Assembly (NCBI GenBank): GCA_910578645.1
Contig: CAJTQI010000013.1
Location: forward strand, 1 to 64,000
DNA: 64,000 nt
DNA from: an uncultured Lachnospiraceae bacterium
Lineage (GTDB): Bacteria; Bacillota; Clostridia; Lachnospirales; Lachnospiraceae
Reading direction: 5' to 3'
Position 1 is the stretch's first letter, and each line of letters starts with the position of its first letter. Shown here piece after piece: positions 28,306 through 35,867 of this stretch. A program made the position numbers and the translations under genes. A model generated the notes under the pieces. It saw only the letters and a list, made by a program, of their open reading frames with translations, searched no databases and had not been told where the DNA came from.

Positions 28306-28345
28306 AGGCGGACTACGCTGGACATAATCCAGCTTACACCCGCCT
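28306..28345 (-). terminator. rpsO terminator
   Basis: On the leftward RNA AGGCGG (28345-28340) and GCTGGA (28333-28328) pair with TCCAGC (28322-28317) and CCGCCT (28311-28306), forming a two-part stem. It is followed by TATCTTTACTTTAT and starts about 12 nt after the rpsO stop. Confidence 0.6.
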
Positions 28346-28356
28346 TCTGCCTCGTT

Positions 28357-28623
28357 CTATTTCCTCAAGCCAAGTTTCTCAATCAGAGCACGGTATCTCT
28401 CGATATCCTTACTTTTCAGGTATGCAAGCAAACCACGTCTCTGACCAACCATCTTCAAAAGTCCTCTTCTGGAATGATGGTCTTTCTGATTAACTTTCAA
28501 ATGCTCTGTCAGTTCCTGGATTCTTGCGGTGAGAACCGCAATCTGCACTTCCGGTGAACCCGTGTCGCCAGGTGTCCTGGCATACTCATTGATAATCGCT
28601 GTTTTCTTTTCTTTCGAAATCAT
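28357..28623 (-). CDS. rpsO: 30S ribosomal protein S15
   Basis: An 88-residue S15 with the normal length and conserved segments PGDTGSPEVQIAVLTARI, LTEHLKVNQKDHHSRRGLL and RRGLLAYLKSKD. The start at 28623 is set by family length and AAAGGAGAAG; the frame is open upstream but that part is leader. It has its own strong promoter and a structured leader. Confidence 0.98.
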   Translation of the reverse strand: MISKEKKTAIINEYARTPGDTGSPEVQIAVLTARIQELTEHLKVNQKDHHSRRGLLKMVGQRRGLLAYLKSKDIERYRALIEKLGLRK

Positions 28624-28733
28624 TTCTTCTCCTTTCCTGCTAAGGCGTCCTATCCAAAAACCGCCCTGCCAACCGCCTGACACTAAGACTGGGTCGGAGT
28701 GTCCCACCTCCGAGCGCCGGCTGAATTTCATAC
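28624..28733 (-). promoter_or_regulatory. rpsO 5' leader with hairpins
   Basis: The leader between the promoter and rpsO contains CGGAG-GTGGGACA-CTCCG (leftward sense, 28712-28695) among other GC-rich pairing segments. S15 represses its own mRNA in several bacteria through leader structure, so a similar role is plausible here but not demonstrated. Confidence 0.3.
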
Positions 28734-28739
28734 TCAAGT

Positions 28740-28768
28740 ATCATAGCATATGAAATACGTATTGTAAA
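28740..28768 (-). promoter_or_regulatory. SigA-type promoter of rpsO
   Basis: Minus-strand TTTACA (28768-28763), a 17-bp spacer and TATGAT (28745-28740), giving a leader of about 110 nt. Confidence 0.75.
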
Positions 28769-28842
28769 GACTTTTCTTGGTATATTAAAGCCCGGCAATG
28801 CAGGAAAAACAGACGGAATGCATATCCAAGGATATCCGTTCA

Positions 28843-30198
28843 CTAATCATGCAGCACCCGCACTGCCTTAACGGGCGACCTGTAAGACACATTGGAGATA
28901 CGGATTCCTGTCTTAGGATTGCTCGCATGTATAACCTGCCCATTTCCGATGTAGATTGCCACATGATTGATGGACTTTCCGTTACCATAGAAAATTAAGT
29001 CTCCCGGCTGCGCTTCCGATACTTTAATCGTTGTCCCGCTGCCTGCCTGTGCCACCGATGAATGAGGCAGGCTCACACCGTATTTCTTAAAAATACTCAG
29101 CACGTAACCGGAACAATCCGCTCCTTTGGTCAGGCTAGTGCCGCCCCATACATAAGGATTGCCCAAAAACTCTTTCGCATACTGGCACAAATCCACACGC
29201 ACATTGGACACTCCCTGGCCATAAAGCAACTCCGTCATCGTGACAGCAGTTCCTAACTCCGAACTGACTTTCACATATTCCGCAGACACAAAAACTTCCT
29301 CATCGTCCAGAAATACCTTAACCCAATCGCCGTCCACCGAGGCAACCTCTAATTCTTCTCCATTCGGTACAAGCGTCACTACCTCCGAATCAGTATTCGC
29401 TTCCGCCCTTACTTTCAGGCTGTCCGTGGTAACCCGCGCCATAGTCACGGCAAGTTCCTCGGCCCTACGCTTGGCCGGAATACCTGTCAGAAGATATTCC
29501 AGGCTCACATAACCGTCTACCTTCCCCGACCTGATGTGCGCCCACGTCCCGTCTTCATCCAACACTTCGCAGGCCGCATCCTTAGGCAGTTTCCCTACCA
29601 GTTTACCATCATCCGCAGCAACCGCACGGATGTTTAAGTTATTATCCACATTGGCAATTCCAAGATTTGTGTAGCCCCAATTGGCATTCTTCGCTTTCTC
29701 ATATGCCTGGGCATATTCCTGTTCCGTCTTCGTACATTCCAAAATTGTGGCGGAACCTATAGAACTTCCCAAAATGTTCTGAATAGAATGCTCTTCTCCA
29801 CCGGTTTGTGTATCAGCCGTATCCTCTTTCACAGCCGTATCTTCATCCTCCCGCCTGGAACCGTTCTGGGACACATCCTCCTCTTCTTCTGTCTCTTGCG
29901 TGTCTTCCACTCTGTTCTCAAACCCGCTGTCTTCCACACCATTGCCGCTGATACTTCTGTCATTGATGTCACTGTCATCCTGGTCTGAATCTTCTCCGTC
30001 ACTGCCCTGTACCGTGACGCCTTCTATCCGGCCCGCTTCCACGCTGCCTACATCTGCCTGCAGATTATCCCTCTCCATATCCGTAACATTTATTGTACCC
30101 ACTGTCAGCAAGTCAGGCAAAGCGGTAGCCTGCACCCTCATGGGCGCCAAGAACAACATACATCCTGCCAACAAACATATTATTTCTCTTCTTTTCAT
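28843..30198 (-). CDS. Secreted SH3/NlpC-P60 cell-wall endopeptidase
   Basis: A 451-residue secreted hydrolase. A signal peptide covers about residues 1-24 (cleavage near RVQA). An Asp/Glu-rich linker spans about 45-140. Two bacterial SH3 domains lie at about 186-238 (NIRAVAADDGKLVGKL) and 259-311 (LKVRAEANTDSEVV). The NlpC/P60 domain (about 328-451) has catalytic Cys362 in GADCSGYV and His412 in INHVAIYIG. It probably cleaves peptidoglycan stem peptides. GAGAGGA precedes the ATG, and a perfect-consensus promoter lies upstream. Confidence 0.95.
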   Translation of the reverse strand: MKRREIICLLAGCMLFLAPMRVQATALPDLLTVGTINVTDMERDNLQADVGSVEAGRIEGVTVQGSDGEDSDQDDSDINDRSISGNGVEDSGFENRVEDTQETEEEEDVSQNGSRREDEDTAVKEDTADTQTGGEEHSIQNILGSSIGSATILECTKTEQEYAQAYEKAKNANWGYTNLGIANVDNNLNIRAVAADDGKLVGKLPKDAACEVLDEDGTWAHIRSGKVDGYVSLEYLLTGIPAKRRAEELAVTMARVTTDSLKVRAEANTDSEVVTLVPNGEELEVASVDGDWVKVFLDDEEVFVSAEYVKVSSELGTAVTMTELLYGQGVSNVRVDLCQYAKEFLGNPYVWGGTSLTKGADCSGYVLSIFKKYGVSLPHSSVAQAGSGTTIKVSEAQPGDLIFYGNGKSINHVAIYIGNGQVIHASNPKTGIRISNVSYRSPVKAVRVLHD

Positions 30199-30234
30199 AT
30201 GATTACAGTCCTCTCAGCGTAAACTTCTTCTTTT

Positions 30235-30300
30235 ACGAGTTATTACACTTTGTTACATATTCCGTCTTATTTCGTAATATTTCCGTAATATTTACGTGGA
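30235..30300 (-). promoter_or_regulatory. Repeat-rich leader of the NlpC/P60 gene
   Basis: Downstream of the promoter the leftward strand contains CGTAAATATTACG (a palindrome) followed by GAAATATTACG, then TGTAAC-AAAG-TGTAAT. The last resembles a WalR half-site pair but with a 4-nt rather than 5-nt spacer. Binding by any regulator is inference. Confidence 0.3.
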
Positions 30301-30301
30301 T

Positions 30302-30330
30302 ATTATAACAACTTGTAAAGATTCTGTCAA
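30302..30330 (-). promoter_or_regulatory. Perfect-consensus SigA promoter
   Basis: Minus-strand TTGACA (30330-30325), a 17-bp spacer and TATAAT (30307-30302), driving the NlpC/P60 gene with a leader of about 95 nt. Confidence 0.85.
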
Positions 30331-30394
30331 ATACATATTTTTGCCAACCGTTCTTCAACCTGTATGTTAAAGAGCCTGCCTTTCCTATGACACA

Positions 30395-30437
30395 ATAAAA
30401 CCGCCAAGGCTGCTGTCTGCACAGCCGCCCGGCGGTT
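30395..30437 (-). terminator. Terminator of the Na/Pi cotransporter gene
   Basis: Leftward AACCGCC (30437-30431) and GGCGGTT (30405-30399) with inner pairing GGCTG/CAGCC, followed by TTTATT. It starts 31 nt after the stop codon. Confidence 0.75.
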
Positions 30438-30467
30438 CTTCATAATTACTGTATGTTTGATTTCTCT

Positions 30468-32099
30468 TTATTGTTCACCGTAACTGTTAGAAAATGCAAT
30501 ATTTACCGCATGGTCGGCTACACGCTCCAACCCGGATACAATATCCGAGAACAGTGCGCCCGCCTCCGGGGTACATTCGTTGTTTGACAGACGTTCGATA
30601 TGCTTTTGCTGCAGTTCTTTTTCTTTCTCGTCAATGGCTTCTTCCAGGTTCCTGATATCTTCCATATGCTCTTCCGTACTCTTGACAAACATCTCAATGG
30701 AAAACCGCAGAATTGTATTGACCATATTCATCATCTCGCCCAGCTCCCGCTGCGCCTGCTTCGTGAAGCCCACTCCCGTCTCTATCCTATGCGCCGCCGC
30801 ATCCGCGATATTCTCCGCGTGGTCGCCAATCCTCTCGATGTCATTGACTACATGGAACAGTGCGCCGATATTCTTCAAGTCTTCGATTGGCAATGTAGTC
30901 TGGTTGATTTTGACAAGATAATTGGTAATGGCATGGCTTAAGAAGTCTATATTCTTCTCAACCTCCCTAACCTCATCTATCTCTTCCGGCTCCAGCGTAA
31001 TCAACACATTCATGGCACGGTTCAGATTCTCATCCGCAAGCGAAGCCATACGGTCCAGCTCCTTGATTACTTCCACCACTGCCGTGGCAGGATTCAATAC
31101 CACTTTCTCACCGATATATTTAAGCTGGTAGCTGTCTCTGTAGCCCACTTTCCGGTCATCCCCAGGTACAAGCACATAAGTCAGCTTTACGATTCCCTTG
31201 ATAAAAGGCATAAGGAGGATTACCTGGAATACTTTAATGAAGATATGCGCATAGGCAACGACGCGCCCCAGATTATTTCCTGTCACCGCAATGAGCATAC
31301 CCACAATCTGCTCCACGCAGAACAGGAAAATGAAATAGACAATCACCGTACCAATCACATTAAAGATTAAATGAATGGCTGCTGCCCGCTTGGCGTCCTT
31401 CTTACCATTGAGGGAGGCAAGCACCGCCGACGTACACGCGCCGATATTGCAGCCTAAGATAATGAACATTCCTATGTCCATGCTCATCAGCCCCTGATTG
31501 GCGAGCAGGACCATGATACTGACGGTCACGGAAGAACTCTGAATCACCGCCGTAAGCACTGCGCCTAAAAGCACCGCCACAAGCGGAGACTGTAAGGACG
31601 CAAACATATGTAATACCATGGGGGAATCTTTCATGCCGGACATCGCGCTTGACATAGTCCCAAGCCCCATAAAAAGAACACCGAAACCGATAATCACTTC
31701 TCCCCAGCGCGACACTTTCTGTTTCTTACAGAACATAATCGTTAGCACACCCAAAAGCAATATGACAGGCGCCGCTTTCTCCAGTTTAAAAGATACGAGA
31801 AGTGCAGTCACCGTCGTACCGATATTCGCACCGAAGATTACCCCCGCCGCCTGGGTCAAGTTCATCAGCCCGGAATTGACGAAGCTGACAACCATCACCG
31901 TACATGCGGAAGACGACTGTATAACAGCCGTAAAAAAAATACCTACAAGAATACCCATGAACCGGTTCGTAGTCAGCCGTTCCAGTATCCCTCTTAATTT
32001 AGCGCCTGCAACCTTCTCAATACTGTCGCTCATAATGCGCATACCGTACAGAAACAGTCCCAAACCGCCTGCCATGGAAAGAATAATCGATAGCTCCAT
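30468..32099 (-). CDS. Na/Pi cotransporter family protein with PhoU domain
   Basis: A 543-residue membrane protein of the NptA/YjbB type. Two repeated Na/Pi units carry the signature QSSSACTVMVVSFVNSG and QSSSVTVSIMVLLANQG. About eight membrane segments fill residues 1-310, and a cytoplasmic PhoU-like helical region spans about 345-540. It probably exports or imports phosphate with sodium. It is monocistronic, with its own promoter and terminator. Confidence 0.93.
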   Translation of the reverse strand: MELSIILSMAGGLGLFLYGMRIMSDSIEKVAGAKLRGILERLTTNRFMGILVGIFFTAVIQSSSACTVMVVSFVNSGLMNLTQAAGVIFGANIGTTVTALLVSFKLEKAAPVILLLGVLTIMFCKKQKVSRWGEVIIGFGVLFMGLGTMSSAMSGMKDSPMVLHMFASLQSPLVAVLLGAVLTAVIQSSSVTVSIMVLLANQGLMSMDIGMFIILGCNIGACTSAVLASLNGKKDAKRAAAIHLIFNVIGTVIVYFIFLFCVEQIVGMLIAVTGNNLGRVVAYAHIFIKVFQVILLMPFIKGIVKLTYVLVPGDDRKVGYRDSYQLKYIGEKVVLNPATAVVEVIKELDRMASLADENLNRAMNVLITLEPEEIDEVREVEKNIDFLSHAITNYLVKINQTTLPIEDLKNIGALFHVVNDIERIGDHAENIADAAAHRIETGVGFTKQAQRELGEMMNMVNTILRFSIEMFVKSTEEHMEDIRNLEEAIDEKEKELQQKHIERLSNNECTPEAGALFSDIVSGLERVADHAVNIAFSNSYGEQ

Positions 32100-32153
32100 C
32101 TTGTCAAGATTCCCTTCGTATGTATTTATTCCAACATAAACCTACATATTTCT

Positions 32154-32182
32154 ATTCTATCGGAAATAAAGTACACTGACAA
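32154..32182 (-). promoter_or_regulatory. Promoter of the Na/Pi cotransporter gene
   Basis: Minus-strand TTGTCA (32182-32177), a 17-bp spacer and TAGAAT (32159-32154). Confidence 0.6.
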
Positions 32183-32204
32183 GCCCCATTAAACAAAAAG
32201 AATC

Positions 32205-33122
32205 CTATCTTGGCTCATATATTTGCCCCGCAGCAATATCCTCCTCCATCTGTGCTTTCAATTCCTCCACCGTACCGAATTTTCTCTCCGGCCTGCGGAA
32301 TGCAAGCAGCTCCACCGTCATGTCTTTGCCATAGATGTCCCCCGCAAAGCCGTAAAGGTAAGTCTCCACACCCATCACCCGGTTATCGCTTACCGTGGGT
32401 TTGCATCCCACATTGGAAACCGACTTATACAGGACGCCGTCTACGACTGCCCTGGAATAGTAAACGCCATTGGGCGGCAAAAGCTTATCCGGCTCCGGCA
32501 AAAGATTCGCCGTGGGCATCCCGATGGTCCTTCCGAATTTTTTGCCATGTTCCACCTGTCCGCTTACGCTGTAGGGCGTCCCAAGCATACGGGCCGCCAT
32601 TTCCATCTGTCCCTTTCGGACGGCTTCCCGCACTCTGGTAGAACTGACTTCCTCCCCGTCAACCTTAACCTTTTCTATCAACTTCGTCCGATAGCCATAT
32701 TGGTCGGCATACCGCTCCAAAAGCCTGTAATTTCCGGCACCTTTCTTGCCAAAAGATAAATCCGCCCCGGCACATATATAGGCGGCCTGCATCTGACCAG
32801 CAAGATATTTGTGCACAAAGACTTCCGGCTCCGTGGCCGCTGTCTCGGTATTTAAGGGAAATTCAATCAGTACATCGACGCCCATCCGGCTAAAAATGCG
32901 CCTTTTCTCTGCCAGGGTAGTTAACTCCTTCTCCTCTTTCCCGAAAAAAGCTGCCGCCGAAGTATCGAAAGTAAACACCGTGGCAAGACAACCTGTTTTC
33001 TTCTGTTCCGTAATCTTACGGATTAGTTCCCGGTGCCCAAGGTGTACGCCGTCAAACTTTCCGATAGCGACGGCGCTCTTCCCAGACAGCCTAAATTCAG
33101 TAGTCCGTTCTATTATCTGCAT
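32205..33122 (-). CDS. ribF: Riboflavin kinase / FAD synthetase
   Basis: A 305-residue bifunctional enzyme making FMN and FAD. The N-terminal adenylyltransferase has GKFDGVHLGHRELI and the SSTRVREAVRKG segment. The C-terminal riboflavin kinase (about 185-305) has GRTIGMPTANLLPE, PPNGVYYSRA and the late VELLAFRRPERKF. It is the last gene of the rimP-nusA-infB cluster, 111 nt after truB. Confidence 0.96.
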   Translation of the reverse strand: MQIIERTTEFRLSGKSAVAIGKFDGVHLGHRELIRKITEQKKTGCLATVFTFDTSAAAFFGKEEKELTTLAEKRRIFSRMGVDVLIEFPLNTETAATEPEVFVHKYLAGQMQAAYICAGADLSFGKKGAGNYRLLERYADQYGYRTKLIEKVKVDGEEVSSTRVREAVRKGQMEMAARMLGTPYSVSGQVEHGKKFGRTIGMPTANLLPEPDKLLPPNGVYYSRAVVDGVLYKSVSNVGCKPTVSDNRVMGVETYLYGFAGDIYGKDMTVELLAFRRPERKFGTVEELKAQMEEDIAAGQIYEPR

Positions 33123-33233
33123 ATTCTTCCTGTCCTGTTTATAAAATTAAGGGTACCCTTTGTTCACTGAGGGTATGGTTCTTTAAGGAAATCTAAAATA
33201 TACCTTTCGGTACCCTAATCTCTTCGTAAAAGC
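33123..33233 (-). other. truB-ribF spacer with inverted repeats
   Basis: The palindrome AAGGGTACCCTT (33149-33160) and a second GGTACCCT (33209-33216) can pair with each other or locally (TACC-GAAA-GGTA on the leftward RNA, a GNRA-type loop). No gene seen. Possibly an mRNA processing or attenuation structure. Confidence 0.3.
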
Positions 33234-34151
33234 CTATGAAAGAAACATCTTAACAGGCTTTAGCACCTTTTCGTTCCCACGGTACTCATAGATTCCATAA
33301 AACCTTCCGCCGCCATAAACTCGCACCTGTTCCCTGTCCTCAAATTGCAGGATTTCTTCCAACTGTCCTTCATACAGGCAATTGCCATTCTCCGCTAGCC
33401 TTCTCCACTGTTTCAACACGGTAACCGCCCTGGCCTGTCCAAACACGGCGTCAGGCGCTATAATAACGTCAGATATTCTATTCTCATCCTTAAGTCTCTG
33501 CAGTTCTTCCAGTTTCAAAGCATTATCCATTCCGAAAATGCCTACCCTGCTTCTCACAAGAGACTCCATAACCCCGCCGCAGCCAAGCTCTGCGCCGATA
33601 TCATGACACAACGTCCTGATATACGTGCCTTTAGAACATACAATCCGCATCCTCACCACCGGAAGTTCCATCGCACAAAGTTCAATCTCCTTAATCTGTA
33701 CCTCCCGCAGTTTCCGTTCCACCTCTTTGCCTGCCCTCGCCAATTCATAGAGTTTCTTGCCGTCAACCTTCAGCGCCGAGTACATCGGCGGTAGCTGTCT
33801 GTAAGTTCCCACAAAACCCATAACCGCCTCCCGCACCCTCTCTTGCGTAAGCCTGTCAAGCTGTGTTGCCTCACACTCCGATAACACCTGTCCTGTCATA
33901 TCCTGCGTATCGGTTGTTATGCCAAGCCGCAGCGTGGCAATATACTCCTTGTCCCAATCGGTAAGCATACCGCACAGTTTTGTTCCCGAACCCAAACATA
34001 CAGGAAGCACGCCAACCGCTTCCGGGTCGAGTGTCCCTGTATGTCCGATTTTCTTCATCCTGCATATTCCCCGGAGCTTGGCTACCACGTCATGGGATGT
34101 GAAACCGCGCTCCTTATATACATTCATAATTCCATTATATGTGTTATCCAT
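33234..34151 (-). CDS. truB: tRNA pseudouridine-55 synthase
   Basis: A 305-residue TruB modifying U55 of tRNAs. It has NGIMNVYKERGFTSHDVV at the start, the catalytic-Asp motif GHTGTLDPEAVGVLPV, the YRQLPPMYSALKVDGKKLYELAR segment and the C-terminal substrate-binding region. I choose 34151 because GGAGAGAAG lies just upstream; an ATG seven codons earlier (34172) is possible. Confidence 0.96.
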   Translation of the reverse strand: MDNTYNGIMNVYKERGFTSHDVVAKLRGICRMKKIGHTGTLDPEAVGVLPVCLGSGTKLCGMLTDWDKEYIATLRLGITTDTQDMTGQVLSECEATQLDRLTQERVREAVMGFVGTYRQLPPMYSALKVDGKKLYELARAGKEVERKLREVQIKEIELCAMELPVVRMRIVCSKGTYIRTLCHDIGAELGCGGVMESLVRSRVGIFGMDNALKLEELQRLKDENRISDVIIAPDAVFGQARAVTVLKQWRRLAENGNCLYEGQLEEILQFEDREQVRVYGGGRFYGIYEYRGNEKVLKPVKMFLS

Positions 34152-34272
34152 TCTTCTCTCCATAGACGCCATTGCTTTTCCTTATGACAATCCATATTCC
34201 GTCCAGGCTGTCCGTTCTCCCTTGGCAAACCGACAGACCAGACAGAAACATTTCCACATTTACTTATATCTC

Positions 34273-35226
34273 TCAGTCAGCGCGTGAAAGCTGTTCCGCA
34301 ATCTCTATAGAAAGATTGTTAATATTATCATGGTATGTACCGTTCATCGTGCATCCTGCCGCACGCACATGTCCGCCCCCACCGAATTTCATTGCTATGG
34401 AAGCTACATCTACTTTTCCATTGGAACGCATACTTACTTTATATTCCAATGTACCTGTCTCATACATGAAGATTGCACAGTCCACACCTTTGACTGACTG
34501 CAGATGGTTCACAATCCCATCCAAATCCTTCGGTGTCACCCGGTAGAAGTCCATCATACGCCGGGAAACCATGCTGACAATACATCTGTCCTCCATAAAC
34601 CGTATACTCTCTAACACCGACCTGCCCATAATCTGTGTCTGTACATAAGTCCTCTCATAAAATGTTTCTTCCACAATTTTAGGGAAATCAAATCCAAATT
34701 TAATCAATTCCGCCACAATCTGCAACGTGCGCGGTGATGTATTGGAATACCGCAACACACCGGTATCATGAATAATACCGATGTAGAGCGCGGTGGCAAT
34801 TTCTTTATCTATTAAATCAGGATTCATCATATCATACAGCAGTTCAGCCGTAGAACTTCTCTCCGGCTCCACCACACTCACATCCCCACATCCTGTATTA
34901 CTGATATGATGGTCAATATTAATCTTCTTACGGGCATTCCGATAAATCAGCGCCGCGTCTCCCAAACGTTCCTCCGAACAGTCAAGCACCAGGAACGCAT
35001 CATAAACCTTGTTTACATTAAAGTCTGATTTAATATTCTCAATGTGAGCAATACAGTTGAAAATTGTCCTCGGTTTATTCAAATATATATCAATCTCTGC
35101 CTCCGGCATTTCCTTTTTCAGATAGAGATATAAACCCATCACAGAGCCCACACAGTCCCCGTCAGGTCTGATATGTCCCCCCACTGCTATCGTCTTTGCA
35201 TCTTTCAATTCATCGATTATTCTCAT
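34273..35226 (-). CDS. nrnA: Bifunctional oligoribonuclease / pAp phosphatase
   Basis: A 317-residue DHH-DHHA1 protein. It shows GGHIRPDGDCVGS, FLVLDCSEERLG, the DHH motif NIDHHISN, and the C-terminal GGGGHVRAAGCTM. It degrades nano-RNAs and 3'-phosphoadenosine 5'-phosphate. The start at 35226 has GGGGATT upstream; 35238 is an alternative. It sits between rbfA and truB as in other Firmicutes. Confidence 0.95.
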   Translation of the reverse strand: MRIIDELKDAKTIAVGGHIRPDGDCVGSVMGLYLYLKKEMPEAEIDIYLNKPRTIFNCIAHIENIKSDFNVNKVYDAFLVLDCSEERLGDAALIYRNARKKINIDHHISNTGCGDVSVVEPERSSTAELLYDMMNPDLIDKEIATALYIGIIHDTGVLRYSNTSPRTLQIVAELIKFGFDFPKIVEETFYERTYVQTQIMGRSVLESIRFMEDRCIVSMVSRRMMDFYRVTPKDLDGIVNHLQSVKGVDCAIFMYETGTLEYKVSMRSNGKVDVASIAMKFGGGGHVRAAGCTMNGTYHDNINNLSIEIAEQLSRAD

Positions 35227-35252
35227 ATTAATCCCCATTTCTGCGCTGCTTT

Positions 35253-35356
35253 TGTCTCAACTTTTGTTGAGACAGCGCATATATCGAGTTTGTGTCAAGT
35301 GAGCGCAGACACAAATCTCGTGTGTGAAAAATCTTCCGTATATGGATTTTTCACAC
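35253..35356 (-). repeat. Three tandem hairpins between rbfA and nrnA
   Basis: Hairpin 1 is TGTCTCAAC-TTTT-GTTGAGACA (35253-35274), perfect. Hairpin 2 pairs CGAGTTTGTGTC (35285-35296) with GACACAAATCTCG (35308-35320), one bulge. Hairpin 3 pairs GTGTGAAAAATC (35322-35333) with GATTTTTCACAC (35345-35356), perfect. The part at 35303-35333 recurs at 9208-9237. This looks like an intergenic repeat element inserted in the operon. Confidence 0.55.
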
Positions 35357-35374
35357 TAATTCCCTATACAGCCC

Positions 35375-35743
35375 TTATATATTCTTTTCGTCTTTCTCCA
35401 CTACTTCATCAATCAATTTCGACATGTTTACGCCATATGCAATTGACTGGTCCATTATGAAAGTAAGCTGCGGCGTATTGCGCAGATTGACCGTCTTTGC
35501 AAGCTGATTGCGGATATACCCTTCCGCGCTCCTAAGCCCTTCAAGCGTATCGGACTGTGCCTTCCCGTCTCCCAACACACTAATCCACGCTTTACATGTC
35601 TTTAAATCCGGTGCCACTTCCACCGCCACCACAGAAGTCATCGGGGCAATTCTCGGGTCCTTGATACCACCCCTGATGATTTCTGCCAGCGCACGCTGCA
35701 CTTCTCCGTTAATCCGGGTATTTTTCACACTGTTCTTACGCAT
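35375..35743 (-). CDS. rbfA: Ribosome-binding factor A
   Basis: A 122-residue KH-type protein needed for 30S maturation and cold adaptation. It has the start RKNSVKNTRINGEVQRALAEII, the DLKTCKAWISVLGD segment and RNTPQLTFIMDQSIAYGVNM. The start at 35743 is set by AAAGGA and the family N-terminus. It follows infB by about 120 nt. Confidence 0.95.
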   Translation of the reverse strand: MRKNSVKNTRINGEVQRALAEIIRGGIKDPRIAPMTSVVAVEVAPDLKTCKAWISVLGDGKAQSDTLEGLRSAEGYIRNQLAKTVNLRNTPQLTFIMDQSIAYGVNMSKLIDEVVEKDEKNI

Positions 35744-35867
35744 TCTATCAAGTCCTTTCTGCTTAGCACAATACAGGCAGCCGCGCATAAACTGCCTGGC
35801 AGCACAGTGCTCTTAGTTTTATATCAGCGTGCCGTATCATTCACATTCCACAAAATGATTCCGTACA

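Noticed and set aside
28085..28356. Possible riboswitch before pnp
   Set aside because: The region holds the rpsO terminator and otherwise no known aptamer pattern.
30199..30330. Cyclic-di-AMP (ydaO) riboswitch before the NlpC/P60 gene
   Set aside because: Such riboswitches often precede cell-wall hydrolases, but the leader is only about 95 nt and lacks the conserved core.
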